Positions 12,771-24,073 of a stretch of DNA of 64,000 nt are shown piece after piece. Numbering within the stretch: position 1 is the first letter of the stretch; each line of letters starts with the position of its first letter. This stretch comes from Nannochloropsis oceanica (lineage: Eukaryota > Sar > Eustigmatophyceae > Eustigmatales > Monodopsidaceae), in assembly GCA_004519485.1 (NCBI GenBank), contig CP038109.1:458001-522000 (forward strand). Reading direction: 5' to 3'. The notes below the pieces were generated by a model, which worked only from the letters and a program-made list of their open reading frames with translations, ran no database searches and was not told the origin of the DNA. The position numbers were made by a program, and so were the translations under genes.

Positions 12771-12853
12771 CGAGGGAAGGGAGTACAGGGGTCCAGTTTG
12801 ACTCTTGAAGAGGACTCGGATGACGAAGATTTTGATGAGTAGAGAGGAAAGGG
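12713..12853 (+). repeat. Direct duplication of the gene's 3' coding end
   Basis: The sequence coding for SLTYEEDSDDEDF plus the stop and the purine-rich bases after it (about 12718-12780) recurs with few changes at about 12791-12852, where it would encode SLTLEEDSDDEDFDE and again a stop. Copies are about 73 bp apart and share a 21-base identical core around the acidic codons. The second copy lies beyond the first stop, so it is untranslated in the model used here. Confidence 0.8.
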
Positions 12854-13493
12854 ATGACAGAGGTTCTAGTAGCATTGGGTGTGTAAACAGCGGCGTGTGA
12901 TATTAACTCGCATTTTGGCCGGCTTCACTCACGGTCACAGGCACATTTGATGCCTGGAGAAGGAAAGGGACGCAAGTGAGGGGATTGAGGGCTTGTACAA
13001 AGAGCGCAGCGCACGCGTAATGAAGCAAAATTAAGAAGAAGGAAAGGCCCAACCAATGTCTGGAATACCGCAGCCATTAGGGGTAGCAAAGCGACGCGTA
13101 GACGCATCGTACTCGCCTCATCTTGCTTATGTTACTTTCTGTCCAGCGGCCCAATGGGCCCTTTGGTGTACGTGTTGTTCTTGCGGCTGCTTGCCTCGAA
13201 CCCAGGATATCATCCAGGCTCTGGCTATCCCTGGCCTTGTTAAGACGACATTGGCCCACAAGTATGGGCACTCACCCTATGAACAGAAGCTTCAACGCGA
13301 GGTTGTGGGCATGCATGGTGTACGTCTGGTGCCTGTAATAGGGCAGGAAGGGGTAACCGGCTGGGGACTCCCTCGGAGAGCAGAATTCATGGCGTGGCAT
13401 GATCACTTCCAACTTGTTCCATCGTCGCTCCCACTTCTACACCTGAAATCAACACATATAACATATACACCCCATCCCCACACATATACAGCC
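12771..13493. other. Intergenic spacer upstream of the TFIIIC gene
   Basis: Apart from the 3'-end duplication at its left side, this 0.7 kb shows no coding signal. The frame of the following gene's first exon is open back to 13056, but the sequence upstream of the ATG at 13494 has no recognisable protein character. CA/TA-rich sequence (13447-13490) precedes the start codon. Confidence 0.5.
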
Positions 13494-16400
13494 ATGGTTG
13501 AGCCATCAACAGCTATCGTGGCCATGGTGAGCCGAGTCCCTCCGCAGGTGCTGTTGACGACGGCTCTGGATTATGTCGCACGCCGAGGTACGTCCTCATT
13601 CGACGAGGCTGGTCTGCCCGTCTCCTCCAACTATGCCTGCACACCAAGATGTAATTTGTGAGAGGGCGTATGACTTACATTCACAAAGTGCCTTCATCAT
13701 AGAATGGCAACTTTATTTCTTGCGTGTGAGCCTGTCCAGAGCTGCAAAAGAAAGTACGCAGCAGCCGAAATGCTGCCCCCTATTCCCCAGCCTAGCTGTC
13801 CCCTCACGCGCACACTGCGCACTGCCTCTGATCCTCCGCTTACACATCTGACAGGACGAAACGGCTGCCTAGCCAAGGAAGTCTGGGACGTGTGTGAAGT
13901 CGAACACGATGCTGGTCTTAGGGCTTACTTGTGGCGCTCCTTGCGTCGGCAGCCGGAGTACTTGTTTTGCAGGCAAGAAGGCGATGCCAGCAGCGACGCC
14001 GTGACCATCAGTAGGGGCCCAGATGATAGAAAGAGGAACCTGAAAACCGAAGAGCAGCAGGTACATGAACTTATTTCTTCCCGACTGCCACACAGATGGA
14101 TAGGCTCGTTTTTATAGCAGATTCATTGCAATGAAAATAAGGTTAGTCTGACAGTCGTTTCTCTCCTTTTCCTGACTTCCGCCGAAACAGCACGTCCCAT
14201 TGACAAACGCGGAGATGGACGCCCTATCCAACGAGGGGATTGATGAGATCATTATTATCGGTACGTTTACCGCTTTTGCTCAATTCCCGTCTTTTACCTC
14301 CCTTGACTCATCCCTTCATTCCCTCCCCGTCCCCCCTTCCCTCCTTCCCTCCCTCACACAGCCCCGGAAGACCATCGTCTCCGCGCCCTAGGCGTCGTGC
14401 ATCCCTCCGATCTCCCAGAAGAACCCTTTGGAGTCGACGTGCTCGAGATTTTGGCCCAATCCGGGTATTCGGGCTTGTCCACCGCTGAGGTTGACGAAGA
14501 GATGAAACGGAGGGGGTTGGGAGGCACTAGGGGAGTGAGTGCTGCTGCCTTTCTGATCGACCGTTTTGTAGGGCGAGGGCATGTGAGAAAGATGGCGCGG
14601 CTTGTGGCGAACCCACCCGCGACGAGAGGGACGAATAGGGGCGGGGGAGGAGGGAAGGAGGGAGGGAATAAGCGGGTGTTGTTCTCGAGGTTGACGCGGT
14701 ACCATGGCCCGGTGGGGGGGGAGTTGGTAGAGAGGGCCAAGACAGGCGACGAGGTAGTGGATGCTGCCCGTGCCACACTCTATGCGGAACAGGGAAAAAA
14801 TATTGCACAGACAATTTGTGATCATTTCACTGTCATGAAGGCTGGTGCTGCTGCAACTGCTGCTGGAGTTGCCGATGGGGCGAGAGAGGAGGGGCTAGTC
14901 ATGGCCAAGATGGCGGGGGAGGTGAGGGTGGGGTTGGATGACGTGGCCCGTTTGATGAGAATGGACGGACCGACTGCACGGGCGCTTGTGCAAGCAATGC
15001 AATATAGGGAATTCGACGATCGCTCGGCCTTGAGGGTTTGGTGGGTGGAGGAGGAGGACGAAGAAGAGAGAGGGAAGGAGGAGGAAGGGGAGGAGGACGA
15101 GGACGAGTGCGAGATACAAGTTGAAGGTACTTCGAGAAGTGGGAGGAAAGGGGATAGGAAGAGGAGGAGAAAGGCTGCTGCATTACCTGGTTATTGGTTG
15201 GTGGTTGCTCGTCCGCCCACCCTTGGTGGGATGGGGACGACAAACAGCGGTGGTGAGGTTGTGAGGGTTGAAGAGGAGGAGGAGGGAGGGAGGGAAGGAG
15301 GACTAGAGGGCGTGGGGGAGGAAGGGCTGGGGCTGATAGGTCCATGGGGGCGACCGCTGTGTGTGGGCAACGTTATGGAGCTGGACGAGGTGAGACAGAT
15401 CTATCGTTTGACGTTGTTGAGAGGACAAAAGGGTATGTCAGTGCCGGACGTGGAGCGGATGCTGGGCATGGGGAATAAGCGCGCGAATCGGCTCTTGACA
15501 ATGATTGTGAATAAGCCGATGTATGGCGTGAGGGCGTTGAAGGTTACGCATGGACGGACGGCGGCTTACCGTTTGTTCGGCCCTTCAGTGCTGCCTGAGG
15601 AGGAGAGGAGGGAGGGCGGGGTGGAGGGAGGGTTACAGCTACAGGGTGTGGCGGGAGGGAGGGAGAGGGAGGAGGGGGAAGAAGGGGAAGGAAAGGTGGC
15701 CACGATGAATGGGGATGTAAAACGTGGGGAGGACATGGTCGAAAGTGGGGCAGAAGGGGGTAGAGGGCCACGGCGAGAGATGTCGGTGTTGGAACTGGTG
15801 CAGGGGAAGCGGGTGGAGGGAGGGAAGAGAGGGGAGGAGTGGCCGGAGGAGGGGAAGGAGGTGATCCTTGTTGCCCGTGAAGGCGTGGGGGGGGAGGCTG
15901 GTGCTGTTGCTACTGTTGCTCCATCCCCTCATCTGCTTCCCCCCCCTGCCCCTGCCTCTGTCCCTAAGGCCGGAGGTCTGCAGCAATGGCACAAGACCTT
16001 TACTGGACTTCGCCGACGAAGGATGGAGTTGACGTTTCGAGAAGTACAGCGGGCAGGATGCCTGATGGAGATTGATATTGCGCGATATTTACGCGCACAT
16101 GACGGGGCACACGCCCGGCAGATGGATCGTAAATCGGTGCGACGCTTGTTGGGGGATTTGGAAGAACAGGTGAGTGTTTTGGTCGTCGGTTGAGCTCTGT
16201 TCTCCACTTCCTATTTCTATTCCTCTTCCTCCTCCCTTCCCATGTCTCCAAACCAATCCGGCCCCCCCCCCCCCCCCCTGCCCCCCCCTATACCTCTCTC
16301 CCTTTCCCCCTCTTGGCAACCCGAAGAAGAGATTTTCCAATCGACAAAGTGACAAACACACACGTGACCAATGAACGAACAGGGTCGGATTCGCTTGGTT

Positions 16401-19400
16401 GCAGTCAACGTCCCCGACCGTCACCCCGTCCTGGTGGTGGCAATGCCGGAACTTGACCCCCAGGGAGCGGAAGTCCAAGCCCTCATCCTTCAGAGCCGAC
16501 GACAGCAGGTGGGCAATGTGAGAGCGCCTACTGTAGGAGGGAGGATGGGAAGGAGGAAGGGGCTACAGATTCTGAAAGGAGGTGGGAAAAGGAGACAAGG
16601 GAGGGGAGGGAGGAGGAAAAAGGAGGAGAGTGGTAGCGAGGAAGCGGAAGAGGAGGAGGAGGAGACGAGTGAGGAAGAAGAGGAAGAGGAAGAGGACTAC
16701 GAGGGAGAGGACGACGAGGACGAGGACCAGGACCAGGACGAGGAGGAGGAGGAGGGGGCCGAAAAGGAAATGAGGCGCAAGTGCAGCGGGGGCGAGGAGG
16801 AGGAGGAGGAGGAGAAGGAGGAGGAGGAGGAGGAGGAGGAGGAGAATGATCAAGAGGAAGAGGAAGAGGAGGAGGCGGAGGAAGAGGAGTCCGAGCCTAT
16901 CGATAGTAAGGCATTGCTCAAGGTCGAGAAAGAATTGAGGGTGTTTCGAAAGGGGATGCAACGTGTGGAGTATTTTCATGACCTTCTCTGGCAGCATGCT
17001 CTTGCCTCCCGCCCTCCAGAGGCAGCAGCAGCAGTTGCCACAGCAGCAACAGCGGCTACATCAGAAATAGATACTGCCGCTACTGTTGCTACTGCTGCAG
17101 TTTCTACTTTTACGACTACTGCTGCTGCTGCCGGTCATGGTGGTGGCAGCGGCGGTGCTGTAGCAGTAAGCTTAACGGATGTAATTGACAACATGCCCGT
17201 GGGAAAGTACGTGCGTTTATTTGGATTGCCGCGGTCGGCCTGGTCGGAGAAGAGTGTGAGGTTGCTGAAGGAGCATGTGGCAGTCGGTACGAGCATGAAG
17301 ACCTTGCCGCATTCCTTACTTGTGTCGCTCTATCCGAGAGAGGGAGGCGGAGGGGGAGGAGGGGGAGGCGGAGGAGGAGGAGGAGGAGGAGGGTGGAGGA
17401 AAATGGTGAGGGATTTGATGGGCTACTTGCTGGTGCTTGAATTAGTTGGGGATGAGGAGGGGGGGTCGGGCGGAAGTGAGAGAGGGAAGGCGGGGAGTCA
17501 GTGGGCAGTGGTGAGCAAAGAAACGTTCACGAGGAAATTGCAGATTGACCTGACGAAGAAGGGCGAACGGAAGGACGGCGGGAAGGGTGACGCAGGAGCA
17601 CTTGTAGAGGAGCACCAAGGGGAGAAACAACAGGATAGCGATGAGGCCGGGGCTGCTGCTACTGCCGCTACTGCTGCTGCCGTCGTTGTAGAGGGGGTAA
17701 AAGCGGACTCATCCATCTCTCTTCCTTGGCAAGTGCCGCTTGGGACGTTCTGGGTGAGGCTCGCGGCCACCCTTCCCGTGCTGCGGCTACTGCAGCACGT
17801 CCCTCCTGTGAGCGTCCCACTCAAGCAGCAAGTACAGGAGGAACAAGCACAAGGAGAGCTCGGGGCACCACCACCACCAGCCTCAGCACCACAATTAGCA
17901 CCGCCAGTAGCACCAGCAGTAGCCTCACCAAGTGCTTCAACACGTGAAAAACAGTCTCTTTGGGAGTTCCACTTCGATTTCACCCACCCCGAGGCCGGTC
18001 TGCTGGATCTGAAGAGATATTGGCAGACCCTGAAAACCCTCGCTCTCCACCAAGCCCCCTCCCGACAAATGCTCCGGGAGCTCCAAGCAGGATCAGCAAA
18101 CACAGCAGAAACATCACCTATAGCAGGAGGCGAAGGAGGAGGAGGAGAGGGTAGAGGGATTGTTTTGCGGTTGCCCGACGCACTGCTACGGCTGCTGCCG
18201 CGTATTTCACAGCCCAGCACATGGATGGGGAAGAACTATCGGCAGACGAGGAGGGCGGGAGGGAGGAAGGACCAAATGCGTGTTACTGGGGTTAGGAGGG
18301 GTGCCCAACGAGGGGGAAAGGAGGGGGAGGAAGACGTTTTGGATGTCAAGAGGTCGCGGAGGGGGGGGTCGAGGGTAGATGGCACCGCGACATCCAAGAC
18401 GGCGGATGATCGGGCACGGGAAGCAGCAGCCTTGGCCGACGAGCTCTATGAAGAGGACGAGGAGGTGGGGGAAGAGGGGGGCAGGGAAGAGGGGGTGATT
18501 GTACCCCCCCCGATCCCTAGGTTCATGCCTGCGGTTTCCTCCTCCTCCTCGTCGGCATCGCCAGTGTCGTGCGTATTGCCCCTACCGCCACTTGTGGCCG
18601 GTGCTCCTTCGATCCCTCGAATGCTGAAGCAGCCGCAGCAGCTGCTGCCAAAGAAACGGAGTAGGAAGGACGGAGGGAAGGGGGAGGTTGAAGAGGAGCA
18701 GGGGGGGGCGGAGGAAGGGAAGGTGGGAGGGGGGGAGGGCAGCAGCGGAATGGTGCGCGAGCGTAAACGGCGCACCGCTTCAGTCGTGTCTGAAGGGGGA
18801 GCCGGTGGTGACGCGGCGGCTGCTGCTGCTGCTGCAGGACCTCCGTTGACGGACGAAGAGTTTGACGAGGCTCTGATGGAGGCGTACGTGAGACAAAGGG
18901 CTGTGTACGGATCGGGGGCGAGAAACACCCCCGAGATATTGTTGGAGATTGAGGAGCTGCTTCCTGCTGGTGGGGCTCGAGGGGGAGGAGGAGGAAGAGG
19001 AGCACCAATGGAACTTGCAGAGCTGGACAGAGGTGGAGCAGAAGAAAAGGGAAAAGAGAACAAGCCGCTTGTCGCGCATGCGCCACAGATATGGAGTCGT
19101 CGCTTCCGGATGCACTGGGTGGAGGTGGTGAAGAAGACGCGGAGGCCACGAATGGCGTGTTTGCGTCGGTTGGAAATGCTCTTGCGTTCCCAGGAGACCT
19201 CCACTCGCGTCCTGGCCCGTCTTCGAGCGGCCGAGAGAGAGGATCCGGATCATTTGAATCGCAAGGCCGGTCGTATGGTGTATTACGCGAAGCAGGAGGA
19301 GGAGACTCCCTTGTTTTCTGCTGCTTTGATTAAGGTAAAACAGACGTTGTTGGCCGCGGGCGATTCGTCGGCGGGAATGGTGGAGGCACGGAGGAGGGCT

Positions 19401-21038
19401 TTAGACGGTCTGCCTGCCGAGACGATTAGAGCGAGTTTTAGGGCCTTGTGGGATGATGGGTGGTTAATTGAGAATGCACATGTGGCCTCGGGAGCAGAAG
19501 GGGAGGGAGGGAGGGAGGAAGGGGAGGAAGGAGGGCGGGGTTTGGCAGGGGACGAATGTGGACGGGAAGGAGGAGGGGAGAGTGAGGGGGAGGGGGCGAG
19601 TCAGAGTTCGTGGACGTTTGAGGGAAAGAGGGCGGGAGGAAGGAGGGGCGCGATCAGGCAGAGGGGCACCTTGAGCTTGGCGAGACGATTTGAGGATGCC
19701 GTTGTGAAGGGAGCTGCGCTTTATCCCCACGATTTCTTCAGGTCTTTGGGGCCAGCGTATCCGCAGGAATATAATGAGGAGGATCTGGTGGCGTTGCCTG
19801 CAGGAGCTGTGTGTCGATTGGTGGAGGGCTTTGGAAGGTCGATTTTGAAAGGAGGGGAGGGGAAGGCGAGAGGAAGAGAGGGAGGGGGTGACTTTTTTGC
19901 GGTGACAATTGCAGCGAGGCGGAATGGGCCGCCATTATTTGGGAGGGGGTTTGTGACGGAGCCATTGGGGAGGGTGAATGTGCTTTCGCTCAAGCCGCAG
20001 GCGTTGAAGATAAAGCAGGACTTGCCTCAAGAGATGCAAGCGGCTGTCAATATCTTGACGTACGGACAAGAGACGTGGGGGGAGGAGGGAGGGAGCGAGA
20101 ATGGGGGGGAGGGAGGGAGGCCTATAGGATACCATGATGTTGTGGAGGTGGTGGAGCAGGCACCGGCGGAAGGCGTATCATTCTGTGCTGTGTGTAGTGA
20201 GATGGCATTGATAGAAGCGGGCCAGGAGATGGAGGAGGGGGACGAGGAGGACCAGGGGAAGAGGGGTTCCTCACTTCCTTCCTCCATCCCCTCCTCAGGT
20301 ATCAAAGCGATGGTCCGTGAGTGTCTGTCGGCGGCTGCGGCGTGCGGGGCTGTCTTACGCGTGCCTTCTTTTTTCGGGCCCCGCTTTGTGGCCCCTGCCA
20401 AGGCGACTCCCTGGATGTTAATTGCGCCCCCACAAGTAACAGCTGCGGTAGGAGCAGGAGGAGAAGCAGGGCCATGCGCCTCCACCACCACCACCACTAC
20501 CGATGAAGATACAGCTGCTGCTGGTGTTGTGGATTTCTCTGCATCACGGCGTCTGGCCCTTCCCTGGTTGACGGTACCTGATGGACGGCTGGATCGCGTA
20601 ATGCTGTTACGGGCGCTGCGTTCATTGGTCACTGCCCTGCATGCCCGTCCAGGCCTGGCATGGGTGGAAATAAGGTCGGAATACTTGCCCATGTTTTCCT
20701 TCTCGGAGGTGTTGTTGTTGCTGCGGGCCTGTATGGCGGCGGGGGTGGTTAGGTTGGAGAGGGTGAGGAGGAAGGGAGGGAGGGCGTCCCTCTGGTCTGA
20801 GGGGAGGAGGCGTGTGCTGTCGTGTCCTGGGGCGGAATGGGAGTTTTATGATGATTTGTCTGTGGAGGTGGTGGCAGGGGAGGTAGGGGGGGGTGAGGGA
20901 GATCTATTGGTAGCATTTCCGGAGGTGCTCTGTATGACGAGATTCGGGTTGTTGGAGGCAGCGATTCGGAAGGCGGAGCCCACGTCGAGCTTAGTGGAAG
21001 TTGCGGTGCCTGACCAGGAGCAGGAGGAGCAGGGGTAG
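13494..21038 (+). CDS. GTF3C1: Transcription factor IIIC largest subunit (B-block binding, GTF3C1/Tfc3-like)
   Basis: TFIIIC subunit that recognises the B box of tRNA genes and recruits TFIIIB and RNA polymerase III. Exons 13494-13587, 13855-14060, 14191-14260, 14362-16169 and 16383-21038 keep phase throughout and give 2,277 residues (human GTF3C1 2,109). The N-terminus (VLLTTALDYVARRG through AYLWRSLRRQPEYLF) parallels human LESLLDEVALEG through FLWRALATHPGISF. Winged-helix segments follow: VDVLEILAQSGYSGLST near residue 147 (B-block domain) and IYRLTLLRGQKGMSVPDVER near 470, which matches human [33 protein letters not shown] resembles the conserved YWFDLQCVCL site. The long last exon adds Glu-rich (about residues 806-897), Ala-rich and poly-Gly inserts absent from the human protein. 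The start ATG has a good context (gccATGg). Intron 4 contains a C run of about 17. Confidence 0.8.
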
Positions 21039-21483
21039 GAAGGATGGCTTGTAAGTAAAGACAACTGGAAAATTTTGACTTTCAAGAGACGAGTAAGACA
21101 GGAGGAAACGATGGCGTAAGACAACCAGAGATTCTGGTCAAAGGAAGATAAATATGAAGAGCGCGTTAGTGGGCGCTGTGTACAGGCCAAGCGAGTAACT
21201 TGCAGAACGGTAACAAGGAGAGGAAAAAAAATAATTCACTCCCAAAAGGAAAAGTCTTGATGTAATGAAACTTTTTCAACCAAGTTCTGATACTTGTTCA
21301 AACGGGTCCTGTCGTCATTTTCTACATGTTACTCTTCTTCCCCACTCAAGCGTCGAGTCTCTTGACGTCTCCAGTCATTTACATCTATTATATGAAAACG
21401 TCCCATAGCATCCCGCCTGTCGTTTCTCCCTTACTCTCTTCTTCCCTTCTTTCCATCCGTTGCCATCAACACCACCACCAGCA
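21039..21483. other. Convergent spacer between TFIIIC and the DUF2905-like gene
   Basis: 445 bp between two stop codons. It is AT-richer than the flanking genes and should contain both 3' untranslated regions. No gene or repeat is visible. Confidence 0.5.
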
Positions 21484-22155
21484 TCATCGTCTGGCCTGTC
21501 GTTGGAAAAGGCGGGCCACCTGACTGAAAGCTACCGAGGCCAAGAAACACGAGAGCAACGGGGCAGACACCACCACATTCCCCCTATTATAATAAATATC
21601 ACCCGGTAGCCGTCCAAATGCCAATGGCGGGCCACGCAACACAAACCTGTACAAGCACATACCCAGAATAAGGATTGAAATGTATGCCAGAGGTTTGCGA
21701 CTCGATGGATGAATGTAGCATGTGATCGCGCCTTTTGCTGACGTGGGCAAATACTCCCACGCCCAGTCCATCGCCGCGTCAACCTTGATCATGAAGCGAC
21801 CAAATGAATGTTGATCTGACCATGGTGGGGCAGTCGCAGCAGCGGCACGGTGCGCTGAGGCACGGCCACTGTCCATGCGGGCTTGGCCTGCCAAAGCAGA
21901 ATTGAGGAGACCTCGGGTGTCAGCGTTGGGCGAAAGGCGGTTGCTGATGCCCAGTAGCCGGACAGCGCGCTCATACTCACTCCGTTGCAAAGCTTGGACC
22001 CCCATGGATTTAGCCCGTACGGCTTCCTCCTCATTGGCCGCTGCGGCTGCTGAGGATGAGGAGGAGGAGGAGGAGGAGGAGGATGTCGACGACATCGCGG
22101 GCACTGTTGCCTCGTTGTTTGTTGTATGAAGGTGGCGGTGCCGCATGCCTTCCAT
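21484..22155 (-). CDS. Membrane protein: TPR-like N-terminus plus DUF2905-like C-terminal domain
   Basis: Single-exon model, 223 residues, from the ATG at 22155. A second in-frame ATG (MSSTSS, residue 21) could be the true start, since a GTAAGA donor-like site and a possible acceptor flank the first one. Ser- and Ala-runs lead into a helical pair (AKSMGVQALQRSEYERAVRLL) like the TPR-type N-terminal helices of DNAJB12/14, but no J domain follows. The last 70 residues hold two membrane spans around FGRLPGDIYYNRGN, which closely fits DUF2905, a small bacterial membrane-protein family with the conserved core GRLPGDI-x-RGN followed by a second span. Function of DUF2905 is unknown. Location is inferred to be an internal membrane; no plastid leader is evident. 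Confidence 0.65.
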   Translation of the reverse strand: MEGMRHRHLHTTNNEATVPAMSSTSSSSSSSSSSSAAAAANEEEAVRAKSMGVQALQRSEYERAVRLLGISNRLSPNADTRGLLNSALAGQARMDSGRASAHRAAAATAPPWSDQHSFGRFMIKVDAAMDWAWEYLPTSAKGAITCYIHPSSRKPLAYISILILGMCLYRFVLRGPPLAFGRLPGDIYYNRGNVVVSAPLLSCFLASVAFSQVARLFQRQARR

Positions 22156-22534
22156 GACGTTTGTCTTACCTTTATCCTCGATGTACTGTCGGTACGGTGG
22201 GAGGTGGCGTGGGCACGTCAGGGCGTGTACAAAAAGTCAAATAATGCCGCGCGATGATTGATTGATTGATTGATTGATTGGTTCTTTCGTGAGTTCGACA
22301 TTGACCATGGTAAAGCCTCTTAATTTATCGAAATGTCTTAACGGGTCACCAATAACCATTTGCAAGTCGAGTGGGGAAGACTGTGCCTCTATGGTTTGTG
22401 GGGGGGTGGGGGGAGAAAGCTTGGGCCATCATTCACTAACCTCCCGTCTGGTGAACGCACTTAAAGTGGTAAATTTTCCAGGGGATGATGTGATCACGTG
22501 GGATGGCAATCCTACTTATCGGGTCAGTAATAAT
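22156..22534. repeat. Intergenic spacer with (TGAT)n microsatellite
   Basis: Between the DUF2905-like gene and the LINE fragment. It contains about six to seven tandem TGAT/ATTG units at 22255-22282. The right end is AT-rich (22528-22548); read on the minus strand this could be the A-rich tail of the LINE. Confidence 0.75.
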
Positions 22535-23870
22535 TAAATTTATTTATTGCAGGTCGGTAGTCTAGGGCCTTTGCCCGGGCTGGTTCTGGGAAGCCTGTGG
22601 GGTGGGGGCTTTGTGGGGGCTTTTGGCGGTAGGCTTCTGCATCAATAAGGACCAGACAAGTGAGAAGGTCAGTGCTTTGCAGCTGAGGGATGGCAAGGCA
22701 TGTGGTGAGGTGGACACCAAATTCGGCCTTGGGGGTGTGGCACCGGAGGCAAGCTGGACGCTCCACATTCCTTTGCGGTTGCGGTGGCTGAATAGCTTAA
22801 AGTGTAGTCCGATGGCTGCGTGGAGACCAGTCTTTCGGATGTACAGTAGACGGGTGTGTCCAGGTATAGTCACTGGGGATAAAAGGACCCGGTGATAGTG
22901 GGTTTGTTTTAAGAGGCAGTAGGAGGCCAATTTGAGGCGGACTCTGGAAAGGAAATCTGTCTCTCAAGCTACCGACTTAACATGCATGTTTCAGAGTGCC
23001 TCCATCCCCTGCAAGCTCTGGGGCTTGAAGGTCATTTTATATCTTGTCAAAAAGTTTCAACGTGTCCATCATGCGGCGGAGGAAGGAAGTAGCAAAGTGT
23101 GTAAAGTCGCTTCTAAAGCGTTTCACCGCACATAGAAAGAACCATGAGTCAGTGAATTTGGCCGCAAAGGGTAAAGTGCGCTTCTGAGCGAGGAGGTGGG
23201 ATGGCCAGATTTTGAGCTTTGTCCATTGGAAGATGGAGCTTGTGTCATGGTGCAGCCCTAATAGTCGGCGGACCGCAGGGAAGATCATGCGGTCTAAGGC
23301 AGTGTAGTCTACGTCAACCACAGGTATGGAGTACGGGGCAGCAGCATGTACAACTTGCTTGACACCAGTGGCGACGAGGCAGGGTTCTGGGAGTGTGCGA
23401 CCCGAGAGAGGCGTGAAAGTTCGAGTGAAGCAATGCATCTGGGAGTAGATGTTTTGTTTTTCGGGGAGGGGGGGGAGGTGTCGCGAGGGTGAACGGGGCC
23501 GTAGTGGGGGGTTGGCATGAGGTTTCCCCCCAGGTGTCGGAAGGAGCCGTCTTGGTGAAGAGTCCACTTGAGGTCGAACTCGTGGAGGGGGAGATGGAAG
23601 GGCCCAAAGGCGAGTCTCTCCTGCTGGCAGTGGGGAGTCTGATGCGTGACTTGGGGCTCAACCGCATGTGTCGGAGCTCCGCCAATCGTTGGGCTTCAGG
23701 GATCATCCTTTCTTTGAGGAGTTTGTCGCCAATGCAGGCAACATCACTTACGAATAGGAGAAAAAACGTGAATTTTGGTGTTAAGTGCTGGTTGCTTCTT
23801 TTTTTTGGGGAACTCGTCGCATCCTCTGGCCGATTGACGTGGTCCATGGAGAAAGGCTGACGTCGTTATG
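22535..23870 (-). mobile_element. 5'-truncated, decayed non-LTR retrotransposon (LINE) fragment
   Basis: Read on the minus strand, pieces of a LINE ORF appear in the expected order. First comes FRHLGGNL near 23545, the YLG motif after the reverse-transcriptase palm; then a region with VDYTALDRMIFPAVRRLLGL near 23250-23310, like the LINE segment that follows the thumb; then a C-terminal Cys/His motif CLRCHTPKAEFGVHLTTC near 22710-22760. The motifs lie in different frames, so the copy has at least two frameshifts and is dead. The catalytic palm and everything 5' are missing, as in typical 5'-truncated insertions. The 3' end is AT-rich around 22530-22548. I cannot assign a clade. Boundaries are approximate, and I could not identify target-site duplications. 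Confidence 0.66.
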
Positions 23871-24073
23871 TTTTTTTTTCATTTTGAAGAACCCTTCCAA
23901 TCCTTCCTCGCTTGCCCAGCCCTCCTATCTTTTCCTATGCCACATACCGTCCCTCGAAAAACATGCAATGAATGACCCTATCCTGCCCCAAGCACACGTC
24001 TACTCTCCCTTTCAGACTCTCTCTGTGTGATTTCTAAAATTGTTTTTAAGTCGCTGCAGTTCCTCTATCCTAC

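Noticed and set aside
13193-13220. tRNA T-arm-like sequence on the minus strand (GGGTTCGAGGC)
   Set aside because: The flanking stem does not pair and no acceptor or anticodon arm fits. No tRNA gene was found anywhere in the window.
16563-16997. Leu/Phe-rich minus-strand open frame that looks like a membrane protein
   Set aside because: It is antisense to the Glu-rich block of the TFIIIC subunit; GAG repeats read as CTC give false hydrophobic helices.
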